Position numbers and translations under genes: made by a program. A stretch of 64,000 bases of DNA from positions 3,410,001 through 3,474,000 of the forward strand of contig NC_085921.1 of assembly GCF_035222485.1 (NCBI RefSeq), written 5' to 3'. Under the pieces are notes generated by a model. That model saw only the letters and a list, made by a program, of their open reading frames with translations. It had not been told where the DNA came from and searched no databases. This DNA comes from Podospora pseudoanserina (Eukaryota; Ascomycota; Sordariomycetes; Sordariales; Podosporaceae). Shown piece by piece: positions 1-11,251 of the stretch; position 1 is the first letter of the stretch, and each line of letters begins with the position of its first letter.

Positions 1-63
1 CTGGCTATGCGATTTGAACGTTGAGACTTTGGCGGATGCAAGTAGCTAACGGGGTCAGTGCAG

Positions 64-1472
64 GTTTCTCCATGAACTCGGGACACGCTGAGCTCGCTGC
101 TGGCTCGTGCACCTCGTGCGCCGCTGTCGAGGACAAGTCGGCCTACTGGTCTCCCCAGATGTACTTCAAGCACGAGGATGGCACCTTTGAGGAGGTCACA
201 CAGGCGGGCGGTATGCTCGCATACTATCTCCTCAACAAGGACGCTGGCAATCCAGACAAGGGTGTCAAGGCCTTCCCCAACGGCTTCCGCATGGTTGCCG
301 GCGACAGCAACCGCCGCAACTACTCTATCGGCAGCCGCAACTTCAAGGATGCCGATCCCGAGAAGTCTCTATGGGCCATGCTCGGCGAAACGAGCCAGGA
401 GGATCTCGCCCAGCGTGCTGTCGGCTTCAACTGCCTCGACTACAATAAAACCCCCGAGGGTGCCTTGGTGCGCCACTATCTCCCCGAGAAGGGTTACCTC
501 GATGGCAACTGCCCCGACGGCATCCGTTTGGAGCTCATGTTCCCTTCGTGCTGGAATGGCAAGGACTTGGACTCGGCCAACCACAAGTCTCACGTCGCAT
601 ATCCCGACCTTATTACGGATGGGTGGTGCCCCAAGGGATTTGACACCAAGCTTCCCAGTCTGATGTTCGAAATCATCTACGAGACCAACAAGTTCAAGGG
701 AATCCCTGGCGAGTTTGTCATGGCCAACGGTGATGCTCAGGGTATGTTTTGATGTCTTCCGAACTTGAACAAGTCACTGACAATTGTAGGTTTCGGTTTC
801 CACGGTGACTTCGCCAGCGGCTGGGACGAAGAGTTCCTCCAGGATGCTGTCGAGACCTGCACTGACCCCAGCGGTTTGCTTTCGGCTTGCCCCTTGTTCA
901 ACCTTCAGAGCGAGGATGAGCAGCGCCAGTGCCAGATTGAGCTCCCCGAGGATCTTGTCAACGAGAAGGTCACTGGAAAGCGCGGCAAATCTCTTCCCGG
1001 AGATGTTCCTATCCGCTATGGGCCGGCTCCTGCTAATGTCCAGGCCCCAGGAGCGGACCAGACCAGCCACATTCCGGTTCCCACCGTCACCTACCAGCCT
1101 GCCGAGTCCTCTGCCTACCAACCCGGCGGTATCTTCAACGGCGACGCCCCCAGCTCCAACTCGAGCTCAAGTTCTGAGGAGGTCAAGGTCACTGCCCTTG
1201 CTCAGCCCGAGCCCGAGCCTGAGCCGACCCCTGCTCCCACCCCTACCCCCTCCGAGGCTCCCCTCCCCTCCGGCTACGAACTGGTTCGCACCGAGTATGT
1301 CACCAACGGCAAGGTTGTCAGCAAGATTGTCGTCATCGAGACCGTCGAGTACGTCATGCTGGCTGCTGCCACCGAGATTGAGACCGTCACCGTAACAGCC
1401 ACTCTTGATGCCCAGAAGGCTCGCCGCGGGCTCAACCACCTCCACCGCCACAGGCACGCGGGATCGCACTAA
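64..1472 (+). CDS. Secreted DUF1996-domain protein, 5' end outside window
   Basis: Two exons are visible: 64-741 and 790-1472. The intron at 742-789 starts GTATGT and ends TTGTAG, and the join reads through DAQG-FGFHGDF. Bases 1-63 look like the tail of an upstream intron, with CTAAC at 46-50 and CAG at 61-63, so the start codon and signal peptide lie left of the window. The first ~280 residues match the DUF1996 pattern of fungal secreted proteins: a paired-cysteine motif (SCTSC), EDKSAYWSPQMYF, FPNGFRMVAG, a CPDGIRLELMFPSCWNGKDLDS block and HVAYPD. The C-terminal ~150 residues are a Pro/Glu/Ser-rich low-complexity stretch followed by a Val/Thr-rich segment and a His/Arg-rich end. The biochemical function of DUF1996 is not established. 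Extracellular location is inferred from the family, because the leader is missing here. Confidence 0.85.
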
Positions 1473-2667
1473 AAAGGCCGGATTGATTTCTGCCTTGTAG
1501 TGTTATGATCCATGATCTACCAGCTGCACATATGGGTTATGGTCACATCTTTTTTCTATCTCGCCCAGTCTTTTTGAAGAACAGGACTTGCGGGGTGGCT
1601 TTTCTTCACTTCTCTTCACTGTGGATACTAGGGGATTATTTTGTGGTTGTGTTTTCTGACATGGAACCTGGTATGGGGGAGGGGGGGTGGTGTGGGTTAG
1701 ATGGGTGGAAAAATGGGAGCATTCAGCGAAGGCTTTTTTATTTTATCCAGCATTATGAAATGAAATTGAGGAAGTTTTCTTTTCTTATGAACTATTGCCT
1801 CTTGATGTCATGTTGTTATGTGAATTCCTTTTTGCTTAAACTTGAAGAAGCCTAACAACTGCCGGGCTGTTCTTATCCAAACAAGAGGCCTGCTGCAGGA
1901 GGAGGATATCTGCAATGCCGTTGGGGTAATACTTTATCACCAGAGTCTTTCTCAGAAGACTTTTCGCTACCAGAGTGTTCTTTGATAAATTAAACAAAAA
2001 AAAAAAAAAAAAAAAAAAAAGGTAAAAAGAATAAAAAAAACAAAGGTGACTCTAACGTGTATCTCGTTGCCATACATCATCAAACCACACCACGACAGTC
2101 AACCCCCCTCCCCCCTACCTCATCCTCCTTACCCCCTCTCTTCCCTGAAGATCTGGTGCCAGACTCAGCTGCATGATCTCTGGTCATCCCCCTCAACCTC
2201 AAAGGCTCGAATAAAACCAACAAGTCAACAAACAATTGTTTATATCAACACCACTCTACCTACCTTACCTCCACCAACCCATCCCGACAAAAAAGAAATC
2301 CCACATTTCACTCATGTTTACCTCATTTCCCTCCCATTCCAGTGCCCATCTCGCCCCCATCAGTATGTCATGACAGCATGTCTCAACTCCCCCCCCCCCA
2401 CCCAAGGCCTGGAATGGCGTTGCTCAGCACGACCACATTCCTCTCTCTTTTTTCTTTCTCACTGCCGACCACCCGACACCTTTTCTTACCACCCCCTCAC
2501 CACCCACTCACCAGCCCTCTTTTCTCCTTCTTTGCATTTTTGCATCACCACCGGGGTTGTGGTTTCACCTCCACCACCTCCACCACCATCACCACACGCT
2601 CCTTTAGCAAAACCACACTCCTTCAATCGACCCCCATAATTAACCACAGCTCCAACAGCAGCAAAAA
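1473..2667. other. Intergenic region: 3' UTR and CT-rich promoter
   Basis: No supported gene. It contains the 3' flank of the DUF1996 gene, a run of about 25 A at 1996-2020, and from ~2090 to 2660 a strongly pyrimidine-rich, stop-poor tract. That tract is typical of a fungal promoter or 5' leader and precedes the membrane-protein gene at 2668. The open frames here (for example 2046-2639) are Pro/Ser/His low-complexity products of the CT tract. Confidence 0.6.
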
Positions 2668-3639
2668 ATGCCACCAAACAACAACCCCCACCCCGGCTCC
2701 GGCTCAGCCTCCCAATCCCTACCCCCTTCCTCCCTTAACCCCCTAACCTCGGCCACAGGAATAGTAGTCATGGTCCTCATAACCACCATCTCCCTCGGCC
2801 TCGTAATCGCCCTCCTCCTCCTCTACCTCCGCAAGCGCAAACGCTCCGCCCAGCGCAGACTCGCCGCCCGCCTAAGCGGCATGCCTGAGATCCGCGCTGG
2901 TGACTCCACAGAAACTGAACGGTCACACATCACCACCCATGCCCATCAAGAGGGTAGCAGACTCCAAAAATGGGGAAGCAAGGAAGCGTTCGAGGTTGTT
3001 GAGATTAGTGCGCCGAGTCTAGCGAGTATGGCGAGTGACGGGGGGGGGCAGAAAAGGGCTAGGTCGCTTCCTGTTTTGTGGGGGGAGGAGAGGAGGGGGG
3101 ATGTTGAGGCGGTTGACGGAGGAGGAGGAGGAGGAGGAGGAGAGGGGTTTGAGAAAGGAGAGAGAGGGGGGGAACAAACTTTCGAGGAGCCAGTCGTGTG
3201 CTTGGCCTAGTGAGATGAAGAGGTTGGGCGAGGGTGACGAGAAGAAGGCGGAGGGGGGGTTGGTGAACGAAACGACTGCTGCCGCGGGGGTTGAGCTGCC
3301 TAAACGGAGTTTCTTCCGGGGCGGGTCGTTGAAGGAAAGAAGGGAGAGGGGGTCCTGGCCGGTGAGGGAGTTGACCGGGGGGTTGTCGAGGGTTCATCAC
3401 ACCGTTCATGGGTATCCTTCCGGCGGTGTGTCTGCGTGGGGACGGCAGCAGGAGGAGAAGGAGAGGGAGATTGGGCTTGGGAGTGATAAGATCAGGGGGT
3501 ATGGGTGTTTGAGGTTGGGGCCTGGGTTTGCTGATGGGGCGGGGAGGGTGTTGCCTGAGCCGCCTAGGGCTGTTGTCACGGGGGGACAGGGGGGAATTGT
3601 GAGGAGTCATACTGTTGGGGCTATGGTTGGGAGTTGTGG

Positions 3640-3670
<31 letters not shown>

Positions 3671-5884
3671 CCTCAAGTGCAGCCGAGCGTTGTTCCCCCT
3701 CCTCCGCCGCATCGGTCGCTGCCTCAGACACCGCCGAGGGCTGTCGCGAGGAGGCGGTCGAGGGCGCAGAGTACCGATTCGACATTGTCGGAGATTTTAA
3801 AGTCGACGGAGAAGAGGCTGAGGGCCGGGAGTGCGACTGGTGGTGTTGGTCGAGGAAGGCATATGAGGATGGGGTCCTTGAATGCTCGAACCGTGTCGAT
3901 GGCGGGCACGAGTCAAGAGTGCTTGCTGCCGAAGAAGGGGATGGGCCACAAACGACAGGACTCTGAGGTGTCGGCCGTGTCTGAGTCTGATAGCTTGGCT
4001 GGTGAGGAGAGCCCGACTGAGAACCCGGCTGGACTGACGTCGCCCAGTCGCAGTGGGCTGGTTCGAAAGCCAGCGCAGGAACAGCCCCAACAGGCAGAAA
4101 GGCAGGTGGAGATGGTGATCCAATCGCCGAGAAGCTCCATCTCCTCCTCGCTGTCGACAGTCTTCAGTGAGGACGAGATGCCAGATGAGGTCAAAAAGGC
4201 AATCATGCCATTAAATGGCTTTGTCGTTGCACCCCAGCCCGCCGCCAGTGTCCAAGCGCCTGCCATGAACGACCCTTTCATCACGGCGCCAGTTCCTCTG
4301 CCGCTGTCCATCAACAGATATTCCCCCAGCACCACCTCGGTTGGATTGAGACAACAGCCCAAAACCCAAGGTCTGTTCCGAGAAAGCCTCGAGCGGTCCA
4401 CCATACAGCGCCGAATGACACTCGCAAGCCCAACCCAAGATCTCATCCTCGCCCCGGGACCCAGTGTAGCCCCTGGCTCAACACTCATTCAACAACAAGA
4501 TGATAACATCCCACGAATCCCAGCCGGCCCTCTCTTCCTCCGCCTCACAAAAACCAGCACCCTCAGCACAATCCCCATCCTCCCACCCCCCGCCGCCCCC
4601 GGCCCGGTCTTCAGCCAACACCAACAACGCCGCAAGACCCTCTCCCCCACCAAAACCGTCTCCTTCGCCGACGACCTCCCCCGAATCCACAACGTCCCCC
4701 GCCACTCCCCCACCCGCCCATCCAAAAAGCCCGGCATCAAAATGTCTCCCTCCCAACACCAACTCCAACTCTCCCTCTCCCGCAACGGCAACAGAGACTC
4801 GGCTTGCTCAACCTTTTCGGTGGACAACGCCCCGGCGAGCGTGCTCAAAAGATCGGCAGAGGTGAACAACGCCAGCTTTTTTGCCAACTCACTCTTGTTT
4901 CCTGACCCGCTCAACCTCAAGTCAGCAGCGACTTCCCCACCACCAACCACAGCCGCCGGCTCTGAGGGGGAGGGGGAGTCAGAAGATGAGGACGACATCC
5001 CCCTGGCGGATACTGTCGCCTCGCTGAGGAGGATGAACTCGCAGATGTCGACTTCGAGTGTGACCTCGCTGCATAATGAGAACCCGAAGCGGTTTTCGGG
5101 GACTTTGCAGAATTTTCAAAAGAGGAAGTCGATTGGGGCGAGGAATTATCTTTCGCTTGGGGGGAATGTTGACACTGCGAGGCGGAGGAAGAGGAGTCAG
5201 TCGGTTGCCAATGGGGGCGGGGGCGGTGGTTCGCATGATAGATCTAACTCCCAGCCTGCCTTGCCGCAGCATAGGAGACGGGGGAGTCGAGGGAACGGAG
5301 GTGGGGCGATGAACGCCTCACTCAGTCAGACCAGTTTGGGGAGTCCGAGGGTGAGTAGGGAGGTTATTCCGCTGGCGTATCCAGTCGAGAAGCGGCAGGA
5401 GGGGTGGGAGTGGAGTGGGAGTGTAGGGGCGGGGAATGTGTCGCCGCCGCATAAGAGGAGGAAGCCGGGGAGTGTGCATGAGCGGAGGCAGAGTTTGTTG
5501 AGGATGAGTGTGTTGGAGACGGTGACGGATTCGTCGCCTGAGGTGGTGGGTGGTGGTGGTGGTAACAAGGAGAATGATGGAGAGGGAGGACCGTTCAAGT
5601 TGCCGGTGAGGGAGGAGTTTACTTTTCATAGTGGGTATGCTGGGCTGGGGGGGGGTGTGAGTTTGGGGCAGTTTGGGACGCCGAGCAGGAGGGCAAGGGG
5701 GACAGGGACAGGGAGGAATAGTGTAGAGAGTTTAGGGTTGTATGATAGGCAGGGATTTTTGATTACTTCGCCTGTGAGGGGTGGTGCTGGTGGTGGTGGG
5801 AATAATAATGGCGGGTCGCCGTTGAGGGGGTTGATGGTGCAGCAGGATCGGCTGCAGAGTAGTCCTTCGAGGTTGAGGGTTTGA
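2668..5884 (+). CDS. Single-pass membrane protein with long disordered cytoplasmic tail; frame broken
   Basis: I do not recognise the family. The start at 2668 gives a short Ser/Pro-rich N-terminus, then one hydrophobic helix (about residues 30-53, IVVMVLITTISLGLVIALLL) followed at once by a basic stop-transfer stretch (RKRKRSAQRR). This fits a type I/III single-pass protein with a cytoplasmic C-terminus. The first frame runs to 3210. The remaining ~900 residues are in the next frame, open from 3023 to 5884. They are rich in Ser, Arg, Pro and Gly, with a CAG-encoded polyglutamine tract, repeated RSQS-type basic/serine motifs (possible phosphosites) and an acidic SEDEDDIP patch. Joining the frames needs a 1-base indel or an intron of length 3n+1 between about 3023 and 3166, a zone full of G and GGA runs. 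I see no convincing splice pair; GTATGG at 3027 is the best donor. Codon use and length support one real gene of roughly 1,070 residues. Confidence 0.65.
3641..3670 (+). repeat. CAG/CAA repeat encoding polyglutamine
   Basis: Seven CAG triplets run into CAA triplets, in frame with the long second part of the membrane-protein gene. They encode a run of about ten glutamines. Such tracts are length-variable and usually lie in disordered regions. Confidence 0.85.
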
Positions 5885-6096
5885 GTTTGGGGTGGAAGGG
5901 GAGGTTGTATATATCAGCGGATACCACATGTTTTTCTGTTTTCGGTATGGAGTTTGAAGGTTGGGTCCGGCTTTCTTATTATAATACACGTTATAATACA
6001 GTTTAATACCCATCGAGCTGTGCCATTTACATCTCTGGCCATGTTCTTTCTCCTATTTTGTATGTATGGCCCCTTTCTTTGACACACCAATACATT

Positions 6097-6181
6097 AGCA
6101 CATCATCGTCCCAATACAACAACACAATCGTCCAAACATAACACGTAATCGTCTCAACATAACACATAACCGTCCCAAAAT
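6097..6181. repeat. Degenerate ~20-bp tandem repeat, about four units
   Basis: The units share the pattern AACACa-AtCGTCcCAA(A/C)AT. They are read at about 6097, 6119, 6140 and 6161. They lie in the 3' intergenic region with no coding role seen. Confidence 0.5.
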
Positions 6182-6799
6182 TGAATGTTAATGATAGGTG
6201 TCACGGCATCAAGTTACATTATTCACTCACTCGCAACACACTCAAAGAATATATAACATCCAGAGTCTAATCACATCACCATCACCTTCAGACCACACAT
6301 AAAAATCAACGCCTTTATTCCCTTTCCTATGCTGAGGTGTTATGATCCCTTCTCCTCACCCTCATCATCTGAGCCCTAGATGTCCCCGTCCCAGCCACCG
6401 CAATGATCAACACATACATAACCTCACAAATCGAAATCAACGCCCCATCCACTTTTGTCTCCTTCTCTCCTCCTCTCATTTAAATCCTCTTGCCCATACC
6501 AAGTGAAAAAGCGAGGGGCGTGGGGTTATGAAAAAAAAAAAAAAACCAAAAAAAAAAAGATAAAAAAAACCGCAGACAAATAAAATCAAATATCAGAAAA
6601 CAACGCTCTATATTAACCACAACCCTTATCTGCCTCCTCTCACTGCCCTAATAACCCTCTTATCCCATGATCTTCTCCTTCCTCCTCCAGGCGTTTACCA
6701 ACGCCGAAAAAAAAAATAGATCATCGGCGTGAGCAAACGGCATAAAAGGTGTCGTCAGCAAGCGTGTCTTTTTTACAAAATTCCGACATAAAGTTCATA

Positions 6800-6813
6800 T
6801 TGTTGTTGTTGTT

Positions 6814-6881
<68 letters not shown>
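6800..6881. repeat. (TTG)n / (CAA)n microsatellite
   Basis: There are about 27 nearly perfect TTG triplets with one interruption (TTA) near 6813. They lie 19 bp beyond the stop codon of the minus-strand Myb-like gene, so they would be transcribed as CAA repeats in its 3' UTR. The polyasparagine and polyglutamine frames across it are artefacts of the repeat. Confidence 0.9.
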
Positions 6882-6899
6882 GAGATGAAAAGATGTTGC

Positions 6900-8277
6900 T
6901 CAAATAGCACCATCATCCTCGTCATCATCCTCCATCTCATCATCCTCATCTCCACCGTCGTTGATGTCAATGTTGTCGAATTTGAAGCCCGGGGTGCTAG
7001 GGGGTTGAGCACCGCCCTGTTTCTTGATGCGCTGGGGGCAAGTGGGTGTAGAGGAGGCAGAATCATGGAGACCAGGGAGCGCATTATCGGGAGAAGAGGA
7101 AGAGTCGAGATCGATAACGTTGCCGTTGGCCGCGTGCTGGGCCATGACCTGGTCGTTCTTGGACTTCAACTTGGCCCTCTCGCCAGTCATGAGGTTCGAC
7201 CACTGGCCCGGCCTACCAATCTGGCCAGCCATCTTCTTCCAGGGCGAGTTCGCCTTCGGCTTGGGGGCCTCCTCGTCGAGAGCATCGTAGTTAACTTCAG
7301 GCGAGTCGACGTCGGAGGATGAGGTGACAACCTCGGGCGAGTCGAGAACCTTGGGCAAGGCGGGGGAATCATCAAGGGGGAAGACGAGCTCGGGCTCATC
7401 ATCGAGCGAGGTGACGTCCGGCTCCCCCTTGACCTTCTGCTTCTTGGTGGGGGACTTGTGGGGCGTCTTGGGAGCAGGTGCGGCGGCAGCACGCTTTCTG
7501 GTGGGAGCAGGCTTCGCAGGGGAGGCTCTGGCTCCGGTGGCGGCTTTGGCAGCCTTGGTGGTGCCGCCTTTCACGCTGACGCCCTTTCGAACGCTGTGGC
7601 CGCCGTTCTGGAGATACTCTTCAAACGCGTCGGCAGGGTCTTGTCCGCTCTCTACGGCCTCCTTAAGCACGTTCGCCTGCTGCTTGATCGCTCTGAAGTG
7701 GTACTGAAGACCTTGCTCCGTGGAAGCACCAAAGTACTTCTGGAGATCTAAACAAAGTGTTAGTCATGTAATTTCATCTGAATCCAAGCAAGCACACCTT
7801 CAGCCCGAGGACCTCCTCTACCCCACACGTTGGAGGTGATCTTGGTGAAATCATACTCCGAGGGAGGAGGGCCCCGGCCCTCTGCATGAAGCTCATAAGC
7901 AAGACGAAGACCCTTCGCTTGAGCGTTGACACCACGGAAGCGGTGTTCGGCGGCCGAGGCGGTCATGCCCACCATGACACCAATCTCTATTCACACCACC
8001 AACCACCGACGTTAGTGACTGCTCTAGACTCCAAGGCAAAACAAGATGCGCCGAGCCCAGCAATGAGCCCTCTGTTTACAGCCCGAAAGTCTAGAACAAT
8101 CCGGCGGTGAGCGGCTCAGGGCGGGTCACATGAAGGTCACGCGAGGGAAGGGTAGAAGAAGAAAGAAGCAAACATACTCTTGTAATCAATAGACATGTTC
8201 TGGACTTGACTCGCAATGAGAGCAGCGAGCAAGCGCTGTTGGGTTTCGGTACTCTTGAAATCGGCCTTGCGCGACAT
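6900..8277 (-). CDS. Myb/SANT-like nuclear protein
   Basis: There are three exons on the minus strand: 8277-8178, 7986-7798 and 7747-6900. Introns are 7987-8177 (donor GTATGT, acceptor AATAG) and 7748-7797 (donor GTGTGC, branch ACTAAC, acceptor TTTAG). The spliced product is 378 residues. The N-terminal ~130 residues carry two helical, Myb-like segments: QQRLLAALIASQ followed by IDYKKIGVMVG and TASAAEHRFRGV, then TKITSNVWGRGG through LQYHFRAIKQQA. This spacing resembles fungal Myb-like DNA-binding families. Next come a Lys/Pro/Ala-rich basic stretch with SPAK/TPHKSPTKK motifs, an acidic and Ser-rich region, and a highly acidic C-terminus (DEDDEMEDDDEDD). Nuclear location and chromatin or DNA binding are inferred. 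Targets are unknown. Confidence 0.8.
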
Positions 8278-8754
8278 CTTGACGATGATGTGTACGAGCG
8301 AAGATGTCCAGTTGTAGGCGGGAGGGCGAGGTCGGTCGAGCAGAGTTGGAGGTGTTCGCTTGAGGGGCAAGGTGTAGTCGCAGCTGTTTATTTGAGAGAG
8401 TAAGAAGGTCAACCAGTGATCGAATTGTGAGAAAGAGAAGAGCCGAAGGTCGGTCTGTAGAGTTGAGGGAGGTGGGGGAGAGAGCAGAGGTGAATAAAGG
8501 AAAATCCCGCGAAGGTTGGCAGGGGGGGGATAGCTTAAATAGATCACGTGGTGGTGGAAGAGCAGGATTCCGCCAAAGGACTCTAGATGGAAAGAACGAT
8601 CGATGACTGCGGCTTGTAAACAGCTCCTCGAACTCGATGCTGCTGGCTTGGAGGGGTAGCCACCTGGCTCAGATGTTGTCACGCTCTGGACAGAATAACC
8701 GGCACTGCGAGTTAGCAAAGCGTATACTGACAGTCAACTTACACCTCTCCAAAC

Positions 8755-8812
8755 AGGGAATAGGCCTCGAAAGATAGTCAACAGGCCTCAAAGGATAGTC
8801 AATAGGCCTACA
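8755..8812. repeat. Short ~22-bp tandem repeat
   Basis: The word AATAGGCCTC-AAAGATAGTCA recurs with small changes at about 8758, 8780 and 8802. It is noncoding. Confidence 0.6.
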
Positions 8813-9411
8813 AAGAGAGCAAGGACGCCTATTAACTGTCTTCCGAAGCCCATTAAGCATGCTCCAAGGCGTATCAAAATACCATCCTCCGTTGACTTAC
8901 TTCTTCAGTGTCCAGTTCGGTATGTTGTCCACAACGTGGGTGTCCAAGCCAGCAGTATCGAGCTGGAGCCAGCTGTTTGGAGCCTGGCGGTGATCGTGAC
9001 TGGAGGCCAAGCGGTGATGTCTTCAAAAGCTCCAACGAAGAATTTCTTCAACCCCAAGTGAGAAACTCTTGAGAAGTATCGAGAGAAGAGGAAGCTCAGA
9101 CGAAGAAACTCTGATGAAGAACAAGCCCTGATCAAGAAACTCCGACGAAGAAAAAAGCTCTGATGAAAAAGGAGATGACAGGGGGATAGAGGCAAAAAAA
9201 AAAAAAAGGGATAGAGGCAAAAAGGAAATGGGGCAAAAGGAGGAGAGTAATAAAATAATGTACATACCTAGCGGTGATGGTGCTCTGCCCTTGGCCTTGG
9301 TGTGGTGGCTCAGTGCTTGGATTCCTACGAGAGAAAAGAAGAACAGAAGAAGGACAGGGCTGCAGAATCTGAGGTAAATATAGTTGTGGGAGAACAGAAA
9401 CGGGCGCGGGC

Positions 9412-9950
9412 CGGTCTGTGTGTTAAAATGCGGGACTGAAACTGCGGCCGCCGCCGGCACGGCGATGCCGTGGATATGAGTTTTAAAAAGAAGATAATGC
9501 GTCTGTCGGATTGACAATGTTGTTGATATGGGTCCTAAAGAGAAATGAAATGCGGCGGCGGTTTGTATGTCGAACAATGGGATGGGACTTGAGCTATGTC
9601 CGCTGCCGGCTCGGACGACAGGATGTCGTTGATATGGGTCTCAGAAAGGGAAAAAAATAACGTCGGAGGTTTGTATGTTGAACTGTGGGACTTGAGATAT
9701 GTCTGCCGTTGGCTCGGACGAAGCTGTCGATATGTTTCGTGGAAAGAAAAAGAATGCGCCGGCGTTATATGTTGAACTGCGTGACTTGAGCTGCGTTGGC
9801 TGAGCCGGCTGGATGATATTGTCGATACGGGTCTTGAGAAGAAAAAGAAGGCAGCTGCCGTCTATTTGTTGAGATGAGCGACTGAAGCTCGCTAGATAAT
9901 GCGTCAACATGGGTCTTCGAAAGGCGGTCTGTATGTTGAGATGAACTATG
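9412..9950. repeat. Decayed ~100-bp tandem repeat array
   Basis: Five or six diverged units are visible, beginning near 9412, 9558, 9667, 9763, 9862 and 9926. Each has the order: GTTTGTATGTTGAAC-like word, GGGACTTGAG-like word, a GCCGGCTCGGACGA-like word, GTCGATATGGGTCTT-like word, then a purine-rich AAAGAAAAAGAA tract. Units differ by substitutions and small indels, so the array is old. Confidence 0.65.
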
Positions 9951-11251
9951 TGGGGAGAAAAGAACACTCATGCTAAGCCGTGACAAACTATACCACTAGG
10001 TATTTGTCTATCTCCTTATTCTAACTTTGTGACAAGGTAAGCAAAGACACAGACTCGTGCGGTAGAGACTATACAGCGAGCAGCTAAGTCTGCTCATCTT
10101 TCCCTTGCCATTCAATCAAGCTATTCAGGCAAGTAGATAGATAGCTAGGTGCTTTGCTTCATTGTCATTGTCCATAGAGGACTCGACGGGCAGCCAGGGG
10201 TTATACGAAAGGGGTGGATATACTACAAGGCATGGAGCAAATGCTGGGATGGACATGCATTGCTCTACGTAGGTGCCCAGTAGACTTTCATTCGGAATGT
10301 CTGATGGTAGTCAATGGAAAAGGCACAGTAGCCAATAAGGCTGCTGTTACACTGATGTTGCACTAACATGATGCTTGCAATGACTTTTTGCAGTGTTGAT
10401 GTTGAAGGTAAGAAAAGGGGTACAGTGGAAGCCAAGAAAAAAGCAAAAGTTTGCTCCAAGTTGAGAGGTATTTTGTTATAGAGATGAAAAGAAATCAGAC
10501 TCAACTAACCGATAACTTAAAGACTGATGCTTATTTTTGATAGAGCTGGCGATTGAATTGTTGTATGAAGCTGCATATGTTTAACAAAGCCCGTGAACAA
10601 GGCTGCAACTGAAATGGGTCAGTCGCTGTGGTGACCAAAGTCAATAAAGGACCACATGTGGACACTTACCACCTCATCAAAGGCGTCGGGTTTTGCAGCA
10701 AATTCCAACTGATTAAAGTGAACGCTTCTTAATCTGGCGGGCGACAGCTGCTCTCGGACTCGCGATGGGGGTTGAACTGGCTGTTGCAGAGGTGATGCCT
10801 TCATGTGAAAAGGAGAAAATCTCCAGCGCTGAGGCTGGAGATTCTTGGTGTTTCTAGCCCCACTTTGAGAGCCAGGGGTGAAGAGGGACTGGTCGCCTGG
10901 TTGCCAAGAACATGACAGTTGGAACCTCGAAAGCCAGCCTTGCAAGTTATCACCAAGATGCCGGCATTGGATTTATCTTGACTTAAAACAGCCTTCTGAT
11001 GCAAGTGACCAGCAGACTTGATTAGGGACCGAAGGACCATATCGGCGCCTCGGCAAGTTCAGTATGCGATCGATCAGAAGTCCTGTTCTAACAGAAAGTT
11101 GGAGCCCCTGCACATATGGAGTGAGGAGGCGATGCGGGTCTTGGCTTCCCCAACCCACAATGGGTTGGTGGTGTTCAAACGTGAGTGTTTCAATCATCAC
11201 ATCAAAATTTATTACAAGATCTATATAATATTATGTACTCGTTTACATCAT

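Larger units (their letters stand above)
5885..6899. other. Convergent intergenic region with short repeats
   Basis: This is the 3' flank shared by two convergent genes. No coding sequence is supported. It is AT-rich with A runs near 6530-6560. A degenerate ~20-bp unit (CACATCATCGTCCCAATA-like) recurs about four times at 6097-6181. A long TTG triplet repeat precedes the stop codon of the minus-strand gene. Confidence 0.6.
8278..11251. other. Repeat-bearing intergenic region
   Basis: No supported gene. 8278-8520 is the GA/CT-rich promoter side of the Myb-like gene. Beyond it lie three groups of degenerate tandem repeats: ~22-bp units at 8755-8812, Ser/Leu-coding-looking ~27-bp units at 9045-9175, and ~100-bp units at 9412-9950. 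The minus-strand frames here (for example 9023-9577 and 9641-9967) contain repeated FNIQT-like words only because the DNA repeats. 10000-11251 shows no clear feature. Confidence 0.55.

Noticed and set aside
6721-7084. Polyasparagine and polyglutamine frames on the minus strand
   Set aside because: Products of the CAA/TTG microsatellite. The spliced Myb-like gene explains the coding signal beside it.
9023-9967. Minus-strand frames with recurring FNIQT-like words
   Set aside because: The repetition follows the noncoding ~100-bp DNA repeat in changing frames, with no conserved protein.
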